64,000 nt of DNA from assembly GCA_905235745.1 (NCBI GenBank), contig CAJOMN010000009.1, positions 96,541 to 160,540 of the forward strand, given 5' to 3'. The notes under the pieces are model-generated. The model made no database searches and had not been told where the DNA came from. It saw only the letters and a list, made by a program, of their open reading frames with translations. The stretch's first letter is position 1, and each line of letters starts with the position of its first letter. This DNA comes from an uncultured Lachnospiraceae bacterium (lineage in GTDB: Bacteria; Bacillota; Clostridia; Lachnospirales; Lachnospiraceae). The position numbers and the translations under genes are program-made. Below are positions 1 to 8,393 of the stretch, in pieces.

Positions 1-1
1 A

Positions 2-253
2 GTCGTAATAGGCGGGAAGGTAGTTACCTTAAGCGGCTCCGAAAGTGAAGAATATTTGCAGAAGGTAGCTTCGTATATTAATAACAAGATTGCCGAATAC
101 AACAATGTCGACTCTTTCAGAAGACAACCGGCCGATATGCAGAATGTCCTGCTGCTTCTTAACATAGCCGATGACTATTTTAAACTGAAGAAGCAGATTG
201 ATTCCTTTCAGGATGAGATAGATGCCAAGGAATCGGGAGCTTTACGACCTTAA
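2..253 (+). CDS. zapA: Cell division protein ZapA, 5' end outside window, frameshifted
   Basis: The window opens inside this gene; the frame starting at base 2 is open and reads VVIGGKVVTLSGSESEEYLQ, the beta strand and SEEY start of the helix typical of ZapA. ZapA dimers bind and bundle FtsZ filaments at the Z ring. The frame runs through the long helix (NKIAEY, LLLLNIADDYFKLKKQ) and then ends abruptly in SGALRP at base 253. Removing one base near 233 restores a heptad-like coiled-coil tail to a stop at 324-326, so the family's normal C-terminus is present but out of frame. A true start codon is not visible. Assignment is firm; whether the frameshift is real or a sequencing error is open. 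Confidence 0.85.
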   Translation, partial: VVIGGKVVTLSGSESEEYLQKVASYINNKIAEYNNVDSFRRQPADMQNVLLLLNIADDYFKLKKQIDSFQDEIDAKESGALRP

Positions 254-326
254 GCACGAACTGATAGCATCCCAGATCAAACTGGAAAGCAGAGAAAAGC
301 AGATCAAGACCCTGCAGGGTAAATAA
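234..326 (+). pseudogene. zapA: Out-of-frame C-terminal coiled coil of ZapA
   Basis: Read in the frame starting at base 234, this stretch encodes RELYDLKHELIASQIKLESR followed by EKQIKTLQGK and a TAA at 324-326. It is a charged amphipathic helix that continues the ZapA coiled coil exactly where the upstream frame breaks off. It has no start codon or ribosome binding site, so it is the displaced end of zapA rather than a separate gene. Confidence 0.7.
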
Positions 327-328
327 TC

Positions 329-356
329 AAAAGGATGCCTTCCGGCATCCTTTTTT
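329..356 (+). terminator. Intrinsic terminator after zapA
   Basis: A perfect 11-bp stem (AAAAGGATGCC 329-339 with GGCATCCTTTT 344-354), a TTCC loop and a run of T to 356. It begins 3 bases after the restored zapA stop, which supports that stop as the true gene end. Confidence 0.9.
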
Positions 357-379
357 GAACCGTATTATAGCGGAAACGA

Positions 380-2512
380 ATGAATATGGAACAGACAAAA
401 GTAGAATTGCTGTCGCCTGCGGGCAATTATGAATGTTTTCTGGCGGCGGTATCGGCCGGAGCGGATGCCGTATATCTCGGCCTTGACCGGTTCGGAGCAA
501 GGGCGGGGGCGCATAATCTTTCGATTGCGGAGCTTAAGGACGCTCTTAATATTGCGCATCCGGCCGGAAGAAAAATATATCTTACCGTTAATACGCTCTT
601 GAAGGATGACGAGACAGACCAATTGTATGATTTTCTGTATGAGCCGTATATATACGGTATTGACGGCGTGATCGTACAGGACGTCGGTGTAATGTCATAT
701 ATCAGCAGGGTCTATCCCGACCTTCCGATACACGTCAGCACACAGGCGGCGGTAACATCATCCGCAGGCGCAGGGTATCTTCAATCTCTTGGCATTAAGA
801 GGATAGTTCCGGCAAGGGAACTGTCACTTCGCGAGATCAGGAAAATGGTGTCTGAAACCGGGCTGGAAGTGGAATGCTTCATACACGGCAGTATGTGCTA
901 TTCGTACTCCGGCAAATGTCTCCTGTCATCCTATATCGGGGGAAGGAGCGGCAACCGGGGCAGATGTGCGCAGCCGTGCCGCCTGATGTATGAAGACAGG
1001 TATCCGCTCAGCCTTAAGGATATGTGTACTGTCGATATACTGCCGGATCTTATTGACGCCGGGATCACATCGTTTAAGATCGAAGGCAGGATGAAGGGAA
1101 GCGGTTATGTATATTCCGTAACGAGCCTGTACAGAAAATACATAGATATGTACTATGAGACCGGAAGGTGTGACATTTCGGACCGGGACAGGAGGGCGCT
1201 TACATCAGCGTATTCGAGAAGCGGCAACTGTGAGGGATATTACAGGCGCCATAACGGCGCGGACATGATAACGCCCGAATCTCCGTCATATACATCCGAT
1301 GAAGATAACGATTACGGCAGGATGCTTCCGGTTACGGATGTCAATATCGAATGCATACTGTACAGGGGCAGTAACGCGCGGATAAGGGTATATAACGATA
1401 AGGCGGAGGCGGAAGCCGAGGTACCTGTCATAGCCGAACAGGCGGTCAATTGCGCGCTTACGGATGATGATATAATAAAACAGATGACCAGAAGCGGGGG
1501 TACGCCCTTTAATGTCCGTGATGTCAGTATCATACGCGATGATGATATATTCATTCCCAAATCCGGACTTAACGCGATAAGGAGGCAGGGACTTGATGCA
1601 TTTATGAACGCATGCCTTGCCGGATATATCAGGAAAGCCCCGCAAAAGCGTGACATCCACAGCCCGAAGCATCTGCCGGCATCAGGCGGCATTGGAAATA
1701 TCCCGGTAAATGTCAGCGTTCTTGACAGGGAACAGTTTGACGCTGCCTTATCTTCATCTGCGGACGGTATCATCATTCCGATGCATATATTTGAAGAATG
1801 CATGAACGATACAGCGGTTCCGGCCGGAACTGCCATATATGCCGAGCTTCCTTATGTTATAAGGGATGAGGGGCTTGCGAACAGTCCTGATAGCGTAGAA
1901 AAGTTCGCAAGGGATGCGATAATGCGATATGGAGTTGACGGTTTTTACGTATCAAACAATGAGTCGGTACGTTTACTCCGCGATATCGGCTATGAGGGGG
2001 CTGTCGTTGCGGGGATCTTCATGTATGCGTATAATAATGAGGCATATGATTACTACATTAGAAGCGGCATCACCAGGACGACCGTTCCGTCGGAGCTCAA
2101 TGAAAGGGAGCTTCAAAGGCGCGGCATTACCGGCGAAGAGCTCATTGTATACGGAAGGGTGCCGGTAATGGTAAGCGCCAACTGTGTATATAATACACTT
2201 GCTTCATGCAGCAGGGAAGGACACAAGATGTACATTACCGACAGAAAGCGGGAGAGGCTGTTTGCCGACTGTATATGCAGCGAATGTACGAATGTGTTAT
2301 ATAACAGTGTCCCGTCATTTGCCGCTGACGAAGAGAGGCTCTTTGCATGTATAAGGCCGTCTTCATTAAGGTTTTGCTTTACCGATGAGAAGGGTGAGGA
2401 AGTCACCCGTATACTTGATACATATTATAAACACCGAAGGAATGACGGGACAATTTCCGTGCATCTGACCGGGAAATACACAAGGGGACATCTTAAAAGA
2501 GGAGTAGAATAA
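380..2512 (+). CDS. U32 family peptidase (RlhA/YhbU-type)
   Basis: A 710-residue protein of the U32 family with the longer C-terminal half seen in RlhA-like members. It starts VELLSPAGNYECFLAAVSAG and carries the U32 signature around residues 165-185 (ECFIHGSMCYSYSGKCLLSS). More cysteines follow (GRCAQPC) with a late CICSEC cluster, suggesting a metal or iron-sulfur site. Family members in E. coli (RlhA, TrhP) are needed for hydroxylation of rRNA or tRNA bases; others were named collagenases. The substrate here cannot be told from sequence. Start: ATG at 380 (a second ATG lies at 386), with no strong Shine-Dalgarno. It follows the zapA terminator, a common Clostridia arrangement, and is 2 bases from the next gene, so the two are probably cotranscribed. 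Confidence 0.88.
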   Translation: MNMEQTKVELLSPAGNYECFLAAVSAGADAVYLGLDRFGARAGAHNLSIAELKDALNIAHPAGRKIYLTVNTLLKDDETDQLYDFLYEPYIYGIDGVIVQDVGVMSYISRVYPDLPIHVSTQAAVTSSAGAGYLQSLGIKRIVPARELSLREIRKMVSETGLEVECFIHGSMCYSYSGKCLLSSYIGGRSGNRGRCAQPCRLMYEDRYPLSLKDMCTVDILPDLIDAGITSFKIEGRMKGSGYVYSVTSLYRKYIDMYYETGRCDISDRDRRALTSAYSRSGNCEGYYRRHNGADMITPESPSYTSDEDNDYGRMLPVTDVNIECILYRGSNARIRVYNDKAEAEAEVPVIAEQAVNCALTDDDIIKQMTRSGGTPFNVRDVSIIRDDDIFIPKSGLNAIRRQGLDAFMNACLAGYIRKAPQKRDIHSPKHLPASGGIGNIPVNVSVLDREQFDAALSSSADGIIIPMHIFEECMNDTAVPAGTAIYAELPYVIRDEGLANSPDSVEKFARDAIMRYGVDGFYVSNNESVRLLRDIGYEGAVVAGIFMYAYNNEAYDYYIRSGITRTTVPSELNERELQRRGITGEELIVYGRVPVMVSANCVYNTLASCSREGHKMYITDRKRERLFADCICSECTNVLYNSVPSFAADEERLFACIRPSSLRFCFTDEKGEEVTRILDTYYKHRRNDGTISVHLTGKYTRGHLKRGVE

Positions 2513-2514
2513 GG

Positions 2515-3906
2515 GTGGAGAGTATATTAATCGAGATCTGCAGATATCTGATTATCATATTCATGTCCGTATACACGATACAGTGCTTTTCCGTTTTCAG
2601 GTATTCAACGGAGTACGAACGCAAGGGCATCTATTTTCGCCAGAACTATTTTATGGTAATGATCCATTTTATGGCATTTCTGTCGCTGTTCGCGCAAAAC
2701 GGTGATGTCAAATACCTTAAGACCTATGTGATGCAGCAGCTCGGAATACTTGCGATACTTATTGCATACAGGGTCATATATCCGCGCGCCAACAGACTGA
2801 TCATCAATAATATGTGCATGCTCATCACCATAGGACTTATCATTCTCACAAGGGTAGCGTATGACAAAGCGATCAGGCAGTTCTATATAGTCATGGGTTC
2901 TGCGACGGTAACAATCATCATTCCGTTTATAATCAGCAGGATACGGTTCTTTGAGAAGTTCAAATGGGCATATGTCATCGTCGGGCTTGCGGCGCTTGGC
3001 GCCGTACTTATGTTCTCGACCGTGATAAACGGATCGAAGATCAACATCAATATTGCGAGCTATACGTTCCAGCCTTCGGAGTTCGTCAAGATAATATTTG
3101 TATTTGCAATAGCGTCGATGCTGGCAAGGAGCCACAGACTGGGTGATATACTGTTAAGCGCTGCCGTTGCGGCTGCGCATGTCATACTTCTTGTTCTGTC
3201 ACGGGATCTCGGAAGTGCCATTATATTTTTTGTAGTATATTTTACGATGCTGTTTGTGGCGACAAGAAACGCAATATACTATTGTATCGGCCTTCTGGCG
3301 CTTGCAGGCGGGTCTGTTGCGGGATACAGGCTGTTTTCGCATGTAAGGGTCAGGGTCACGGCTTTTCTCGACCCTATCGGAACGATCACCAATGAAGGCT
3401 ACCAGATCGCACAGAGCCTGTTCGCGATAGGAACCGGAGGTTGGCTCGGAATGGGAATAGGACAGGGCGCACCGAACAATATACCGGTCGTTGCCGCTGA
3501 CTTTGTATTTGCGGCGATCTGTGAGGAGCTCGGCGTAGTATTCGGAATGTGCCTCGTGCTTTTGTGTCTGTCATGCTTTGTAATGTTTATGAATATTGCG
3601 ATGAAGTTTGAAGATCCGTTCTTCAAACTGGTCGCGCTCGGGCTTGCTGTTGCATATATTTTCCAGGTATTCCTGACGATCGGCGGTGTTACCAAGTTTA
3701 TACCGCTTACCGGCGTTACGCTTCCTCTTGTCAGTTACGGAGGTACGAGCGTGGCAGTCACTCTATGCATATTTGCGGTCATACAGGGACTGTACATCGC
3801 AAAGGGAAGGGATAACAGAAGGCCTTATGTGCCTTCGCCCGATGATTTCAGGACTGAAAATCTCAATATAGTTGATCTTGACGGGGAACTTAACGGTTAT
3901 GTTTAA
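2515..3906 (+). CDS. SEDS-family peptidoglycan glycosyltransferase (FtsW/RodA/SpoVE)
   Basis: A 463-residue polytopic membrane protein with about ten to twelve hydrophobic segments. It carries the SEDS hallmarks FQPSEFVKI, SRDLGSA, GIGQG and the C-terminal PLVSYGGTS. SEDS proteins polymerise lipid II glycan strands together with a class B PBP, and the next gene encodes exactly that, overlapping by 8 bases. The N-terminal region is longer than in the RodA at 45.2 kb, and the pairing resembles the rodA-pbpA pairs of Actinobacteria. Start is GTG at 2515 just after GAGTAGAATAAGG. Whether it works in elongation, division or sporulation cannot be read from the sequence. Confidence 0.88.
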   Translation: MESILIEICRYLIIIFMSVYTIQCFSVFRYSTEYERKGIYFRQNYFMVMIHFMAFLSLFAQNGDVKYLKTYVMQQLGILAILIAYRVIYPRANRLIINNMCMLITIGLIILTRVAYDKAIRQFYIVMGSATVTIIIPFIISRIRFFEKFKWAYVIVGLAALGAVLMFSTVINGSKININIASYTFQPSEFVKIIFVFAIASMLARSHRLGDILLSAAVAAAHVILLVLSRDLGSAIIFFVVYFTMLFVATRNAIYYCIGLLALAGGSVAGYRLFSHVRVRVTAFLDPIGTITNEGYQIAQSLFAIGTGGWLGMGIGQGAPNNIPVVAADFVFAAICEELGVVFGMCLVLLCLSCFVMFMNIAMKFEDPFFKLVALGLAVAYIFQVFLTIGGVTKFIPLTGVTLPLVSYGGTSVAVTLCIFAVIQGLYIAKGRDNRRPYVPSPDDFRTENLNIVDLDGELNGYV

Positions 3907-5362
3907 CAGAAGATCATCCGACAGGAAAGATAAGGTAATACAGGGAAAACATCATATAGATTCCAACCGGGAGATTGGATTTGTTACCTATCTGTTTATA
4001 GGTATCTTTCTCGTGATGCTCGTATATCTCGGATATTACACCCAGGTAAAGAGCAAGACCGTCATTAACAATACATATAATAAACGCCAGACGCTGCTGG
4101 AGTCGAGGCTGATACGCGGAGATATACTCTCAAGAGATGGAGACGTACTTGCGACAACGTTATCCGATAATGACGGCGGCTACTACAGAAGCTATCCGTA
4201 CAGGAACACCTTCGCCCATATAGTCGGATATTCGACGCACGGTGTTCTCGGGATCGAAAACATGGAAAACTATACGCTGCTTACGTGCGACGCCAATATT
4301 GTAAGCCGCGTCTCCAACGATCTGTCCGGCCGGAAAAATCACGGGAACAACGTTTGCACAACCCTTGATACACGTATGCAGGAGGCGGCTTACGATGCGA
4401 TGGAGGATCGTAAGGGAGCGGTCGTGGCAATGAATGTCAAAACAGGTGAGATATTGTGCGTTGTCAGTAAACCCGATTTCGATCCGAATGAAGTGATAGG
4501 CCACTGGGACCGGCTGAACAGCGATGAAGAGAACAGCCCTCTTCTTAACAGGGCATTTCTCGGATCATATCCTCCGGGTTCGACCTTCAAGATAGTCACC
4601 GCACTTGAATATCTGAAAGAGCATAACGGAAAAACGGCGGACTACGGGTTTGAATGTACGGGAAGCTTTGAGTATAACGGTTCGGTCATCAACTGCTTTA
4701 ATGAGACAAGCCACGGATGGGTCAATTTTGACGACAGCTTCGCACAGTCGTGCAATTCGAGCTTTGCCAATATTTCATCAACGATTAACAAAAGAGGATT
4801 TGAGACAACGCTTGATGAACTGCTGTTCAATAATGAGCTGCCGCTTCCATTCAAGTATTCAATGTCATATTCCGATATTGGTCCAGGATCTTCGACAGAT
4901 GACCTTCTCCAGACGGGAATAGGGCAGGGGCGTACAACTATCAGTCCGATACATATGCTTATGATCACTTCCGCAATAGCCAATGACGGAGTGCTCATGA
5001 GACCGTATGTTGTCTCCGAGATCCAAAATGCGGACGGAGGCGTTATATCGAGGACAAGGGTCAGGGAATACGGCACACTCATAGATCCCGTGTATACCGG
5101 GAGCCTCCGGAATATGATGCGGCAGGTCGTTGTCAACGGAACCGCAAAAAGAGTGCTTGATACAAACGGATACAAAATATCGGGCAAGACCGGATCTGCC
5201 GAGTATTCCTCCAACAAATCACTTTCACATGCATGGTTTACCGGCTTTGCCGGAGCGGATGAGCCCGAGATCGCGGTCACGGTCATCGTGGAAGGCGGCG
5301 GATCGGGCGGTGCGGTCGCTGCCCCTATCGCCAAAAGAGTATTTGACGCATATTTCAACTGA
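3899..5362 (+). CDS. Class B penicillin-binding protein (PbpA-like transpeptidase)
   Basis: A 487-residue D,D-transpeptidase that crosslinks peptidoglycan outside the membrane. It has one N-terminal membrane segment (about residues 28-50). Its catalytic motifs are STFK with S228, SCN at about 284-286 and KTGS at about 430. The dimerisation domain before the transpeptidase is short, as in PbpA-type enzymes. ATG at 3899 sits inside the 3' end of the SEDS gene (8-base overlap) behind GGGGAAC, so translation is probably coupled. An in-frame reading extends upstream to 3872 but lies inside the preceding gene and lacks a ribosome site. Together they form a dedicated SEDS-bPBP pair, separate from the PBP2/RodA set at 41-46 kb. 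Confidence 0.88.
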   Translation: MFNRRSSDRKDKVIQGKHHIDSNREIGFVTYLFIGIFLVMLVYLGYYTQVKSKTVINNTYNKRQTLLESRLIRGDILSRDGDVLATTLSDNDGGYYRSYPYRNTFAHIVGYSTHGVLGIENMENYTLLTCDANIVSRVSNDLSGRKNHGNNVCTTLDTRMQEAAYDAMEDRKGAVVAMNVKTGEILCVVSKPDFDPNEVIGHWDRLNSDEENSPLLNRAFLGSYPPGSTFKIVTALEYLKEHNGKTADYGFECTGSFEYNGSVINCFNETSHGWVNFDDSFAQSCNSSFANISSTINKRGFETTLDELLFNNELPLPFKYSMSYSDIGPGSSTDDLLQTGIGQGRTTISPIHMLMITSAIANDGVLMRPYVVSEIQNADGGVISRTRVREYGTLIDPVYTGSLRNMMRQVVVNGTAKRVLDTNGYKISGKTGSAEYSSNKSLSHAWFTGFAGADEPEIAVTVIVEGGGSGGAVAAPIAKRVFDAYFN

Positions 5363-5452
5363 TGTTATTATCGTAAACGAAATTATTTCGCTTATGACAA
5401 TAAATGATGCACACGATTGCGATTATTACTACAGGATATACGGGGATTCGTG

Positions 5453-5890
5453 ATGATTGAAGCGAAAAGCTGCGGCGGACTTGTAATACACAGGGGCAAG
5501 ATCCTGCTGCTGTACAAGAACTATAACAACCGTTATGAAGGATGGGTATTACCAAAGGGAACAATAGAAGAAGGTGAAACATATGAGGCGACGGCTCTTC
5601 GTGAAGTACATGAAGAGGCCGGAGTCGACGGGGTTATCGTCGAATATATCGACAAGACCACATATTCATTCGAAGTCCCGGAGGATACGGTCTCCAAGGA
5701 TGTCCACTGGTATCTCATGCGTTCAGAAAGCTACGAATCCCATCCGCAGTCGGAGGAATTCTTTCGCGACAGCGGATATTACAAATATCATGAAGCCTAT
5801 CATCTGCTCAAGTTCGAGAATGAACGCACGATCCTTGAAAGGGGATACAGTATATACAAAAGGCTGAAAAGAGAGCAGAAATGGGATTAG
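5453..5890 (+). CDS. NUDIX hydrolase
   Basis: A 145-residue protein with a complete Nudix box around residues 37-60 (G-x5-E-x7-REVHEEAG), beginning GTIEEGETYEATALREV. Such enzymes cleave nucleoside diphosphates linked to another moiety. The upstream WVLPKG is typical of MutT/diadenosine polyphosphate types, but the substrate is not readable. ATG at 5453 follows GGATATACGGGG; an in-frame TTG at 5417 would add 12 unconserved residues. The gene ends 1 base from the stop of the opposing HD-GYP gene, with no room for a terminator between them. Confidence 0.85.
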   Translation: MIEAKSCGGLVIHRGKILLLYKNYNNRYEGWVLPKGTIEEGETYEATALREVHEEAGVDGVIVEYIDKTTYSFEVPEDTVSKDVHWYLMRSESYESHPQSEEFFRDSGYYKYHEAYHLLKFENERTILERGYSIYKRLKREQKWD

Positions 5891-5891
5891 C

Positions 5892-6953
5892 TCATACAAG
5901 AGCCTTGATAGACAGATCCTTCTGCGTTGCCAGATCTATATATTTACCATCCTCGGTCTTTACCATTGGTCTTGAATATTTCTGCTTGTTGATGAGCACA
6001 ACAACACATATTGTGCCGTCGGAAAGCTCCACTTCCTTGCCGATATATTCCTCAACCATTCTCTCCAGAAATGTAATATAGAAACCGGTATCATACTTGC
6101 CGTACCCGTCCTTCTCGAATATCTCAATGACGGTAAACGGGCACAGCGGAGCACGGTATGATCTGTAGCTCGTCATTGCCTCGTAGCTGTCGAGTATTGC
6201 TATGATCTTGGCGAACTGATCTATCTGTTCGTCAACAAGATTACCCGGGTATCCGCTCCCGTCGATCCTTTCATGGTGCATCAGGGCAGCGAGCTTGATA
6301 CGCTCATCTATATCAAGAGGCTCCAGTATCTTGTAGCCCGTCGTTGCATGCGACTTGATCATCTTAAATTCCGAGTCGGAGAGTCTCCCGCGCTTGAGAA
6401 GTATCTCACTGGGTATCATAAACTTGCCAATATCATAATAGAATCCGCACAGTACAAGCGACCTTGCATCATCATCATCGAGCCGGAACCATTTGGCGGT
6501 ATATTGGCATATGAGAGCAACATTTATGGAATGTGTATACAGAAAATCAGCCTCTGATGTCTCAAGAACCGTTAACATATCAAGTATCGTTATCTTGCTG
6601 TGCTTGAAGGGCGCAGTGATATCATCGATGATCGCGAACAGTTTTTCGCTGTCAAGCGGATCTTTGGTACGGAGAAAATCATCCATCATTTTCTTGTATT
6701 CATAGAAATTCTTCGAGTACAGTTCGTAGAACTGCTTAAAAGTCTTGCTGACCTTGATCTTCTCAAAATACGTGGTCAGAAAATCCTCGGGCTCTTTGAT
6801 GTTAATACAGCTTATCTTCGCGATCGTGAGCTTCTGGATCAGATATTTGTCCAAAGATGTGTTCTTCTTGACAATGACATTCCCCTTATGGTCGAGAACA
6901 TCCTCGGCAACCACCGCACCGGGTTGTAAAGCAATAACGGCTTTAAGTTCCAT
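5892..6953 (-). CDS. HD-GYP domain protein with degenerate active site
   Basis: A 353-residue cytosolic protein. An N-terminal domain of about 110 residues of the type found before HD-GYP modules is followed by an HD-GYP domain (about 125-310). HD-GYP proteins normally hydrolyse cyclic di-GMP. The HHERIDGSGYP segment is intact, but the defining HD pair reads YDIGK (Y173-D174) instead of HDIGK, and the usual DxYDAMT reads DSYEAMT. Loss of a metal-binding histidine suggests weak or no catalysis and perhaps a sensor or scaffold role. This is inference. Start ATG at 6953 has AAGGGAG 8 bases upstream and a consensus promoter (6976-7004). The leader would be only about 16 bases. Confidence 0.88.
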   Translation of the reverse strand: MELKAVIALQPGAVVAEDVLDHKGNVIVKKNTSLDKYLIQKLTIAKISCINIKEPEDFLTTYFEKIKVSKTFKQFYELYSKNFYEYKKMMDDFLRTKDPLDSEKLFAIIDDITAPFKHSKITILDMLTVLETSEADFLYTHSINVALICQYTAKWFRLDDDDARSLVLCGFYYDIGKFMIPSEILLKRGRLSDSEFKMIKSHATTGYKILEPLDIDERIKLAALMHHERIDGSGYPGNLVDEQIDQFAKIIAILDSYEAMTSYRSYRAPLCPFTVIEIFEKDGYGKYDTGFYITFLERMVEEYIGKEVELSDGTICVVVLINKQKYSRPMVKTEDGKYIDLATQKDLSIKALV

Positions 6954-6975
6954 AGATCAGGCTCCCTTCTTTTTT

Positions 6976-7004
6976 AGTATAAAAATCACTTTGTTGATTG
7001 TCAA
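6976..7004 (-). promoter_or_regulatory. SigmaA-type promoter of the HD-GYP gene
   Basis: On the - strand TTGACA (7004-6999), a 17-base spacer and TATACT (6981-6976), an almost perfect housekeeping promoter. It lies back to back with the + strand promoter at 7014-7042. Confidence 0.85.
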
Positions 7005-7013
7005 TAATTAGGA

Positions 7014-7042
7014 TTAACTTTTTGCATGATTTTTGGTATAAT
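7014..7042 (+). promoter_or_regulatory. Extended -10 promoter of the 7081 operon
   Basis: TTAACT (7014-7019), a 17-base spacer and a perfect TATAAT (7037-7042) preceded by TGG, an extended -10. It would drive the 110-residue gene, the DUF2953 gene and ytfJ. Confidence 0.8.
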
Positions 7043-7080
7043 GGGTGAGGTTTTGACAGGTTTGGTCAGGGAGAGGAAAA

Positions 7081-7413
7081 TTGGTTCGTTTTGTTGACAG
7101 ACCATATATGACAGCGAAGGCTGGCCCGAAGATATCAACGATTAAATGGAAGATGGCCTGCGGGATAGGTATGGCAGGTTACCATTTTATCACTCTTTCC
7201 GATAACGGAAATGATCTGTTCGATATATATCCGGCTGCCGTTTTCAAGCAGAAACACTTCAGGAGAAGCGACCGGGTGATACTCGGTGTTGCAGACAGCA
7301 TGCGGTCAGCCAGACGGCTTATATCCGACATGGTCATGGAATGCCTCGATAATAGCGGCGATATCAACAACATACGCGGATATTATGAAAATTACATTAA
7401 GGAACATCTTTAA
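7081..7413 (+). CDS. Small conserved-looking protein of unknown function
   Basis: A 110-residue soluble protein that I do not assign to a family. The first two thirds look like a beta-rich fold (FITLSDNGNDLFDIYPAAVF) and the end is a helix (RRLISDMVMECLDN). No signal peptide, membrane segment or metal motif is visible. The TTG start at 7081 is supported by GGGAGAGG 5 bases upstream and by the promoter at 7014-7042. Its stop overlaps the next start by one base (TAATG), so it is translationally coupled to the DUF2953 gene and part of a three-gene unit ending with ytfJ. The company of ytfJ hints at a link to sporulation or the envelope, as inference only. Confidence 0.7.
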   Translation: MVRFVDRPYMTAKAGPKISTIKWKMACGIGMAGYHFITLSDNGNDLFDIYPAAVFKQKHFRRSDRVILGVADSMRSARRLISDMVMECLDNSGDINNIRGYYENYIKEHL

Positions 7414-8378
7414 TGCCTGCTGTATTGCTTACAATCCTTAAGATCATAGGAATCATAATCGCTGCCGCAGTTGGACTTGTTATAGTGATTGCCGCGATCA
7501 TACTGTTTGTTCCGGTCAGATACAGGATCAAGGCGAAGAGCGGCGATGAAGGGTTTCATGCATATGTCAATGTGAGCTTTCTGCTGCATATTCTGTCGGG
7601 AGTATACCGTTATGACAAAGAGTCTTACCGTCACGTTAGATTGTTCGGTATCCGTATATGGCCGAAAGATGTCGGTGGCATCGACGACGAAAGTAGATAC
7701 AGCGTAGACTGGAATGAGGCAGAAAGTGACGGGCACGAAGATGATGCCCCCGAAGAGACATCAGAAGATGCACCCTGCCCCGGGAATATGCCGCAGGCAG
7801 AAGATGCGGAAGAATACGATGAACCGGCAACCGCAAACGGAGCGCATCGAAGAAGCGAAGATGCCGCAGATGATGAGCGGCAGGATGAGGCGGATGATGA
7901 GGATGATGAGCCGGGCGGGATCGCCGGCTGGATCAAACGGCTTGCGGACAGGATCGTTGCCAAATATGACACCTTAAAGGCCCGATATGATAGAATAAAA
8001 AAAGATATCAGATTCTGGCGCAGGATGTTTCAGGATACCGGGAACAAAAATGCCGTAGAACTTGTCAGGAAAGAGGCGCTTCGTCTGCTTCGGGCGATAC
8101 GCCCGCGGAAGATCAAAGGCTTCATACATTTCGGTTTTGAGGATCCCGCCACATGCGGGAAGGTGCTCATGTATCTGTCAATGATATATCCGAACCTTCC
8201 GAGAAAGCTTGTTTTCGAACCGAGCTTCGAGGATACGGATATATACGGTGATATATATATCAAAGGGCGTGTTTTTCTGATAGTACCGGCCGTTTCTTTT
8301 GTGAGGCTCTATTTTAACAAGGACATCAAACGGATGCTGCGGCTATACAAGAAGCATAAGAACAGATTATCAGCATAA
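7413..8378 (+). CDS. DUF2953 domain membrane protein
   Basis: A 321-residue protein with one N-terminal membrane anchor (about residues 5-32), then the short conserved FVPVRYRIKA start of DUF2953. Next comes a long acidic, low-complexity linker (about 100-175, rich in D, E and A), and finally the conserved C-terminal part (KNAVELVRKEALRLLRAIRP onward). DUF2953 genes are commonly found directly before the sporulation gene ytfJ in Clostridia and Bacilli, as here. The biochemical role is unknown. The linker makes it longer than simple DUF2953 proteins. Confidence 0.82.
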   Translation: MPAVLLTILKIIGIIIAAAVGLVIVIAAIILFVPVRYRIKAKSGDEGFHAYVNVSFLLHILSGVYRYDKESYRHVRLFGIRIWPKDVGGIDDESRYSVDWNEAESDGHEDDAPEETSEDAPCPGNMPQAEDAEEYDEPATANGAHRRSEDAADDERQDEADDEDDEPGGIAGWIKRLADRIVAKYDTLKARYDRIKKDIRFWRRMFQDTGNKNAVELVRKEALRLLRAIRPRKIKGFIHFGFEDPATCGKVLMYLSMIYPNLPRKLVFEPSFEDTDIYGDIYIKGRVFLIVPAVSFVRLYFNKDIKRMLRLYKKHKNRLSA

Positions 8379-8393
8379 AATTGGAGGATCATT

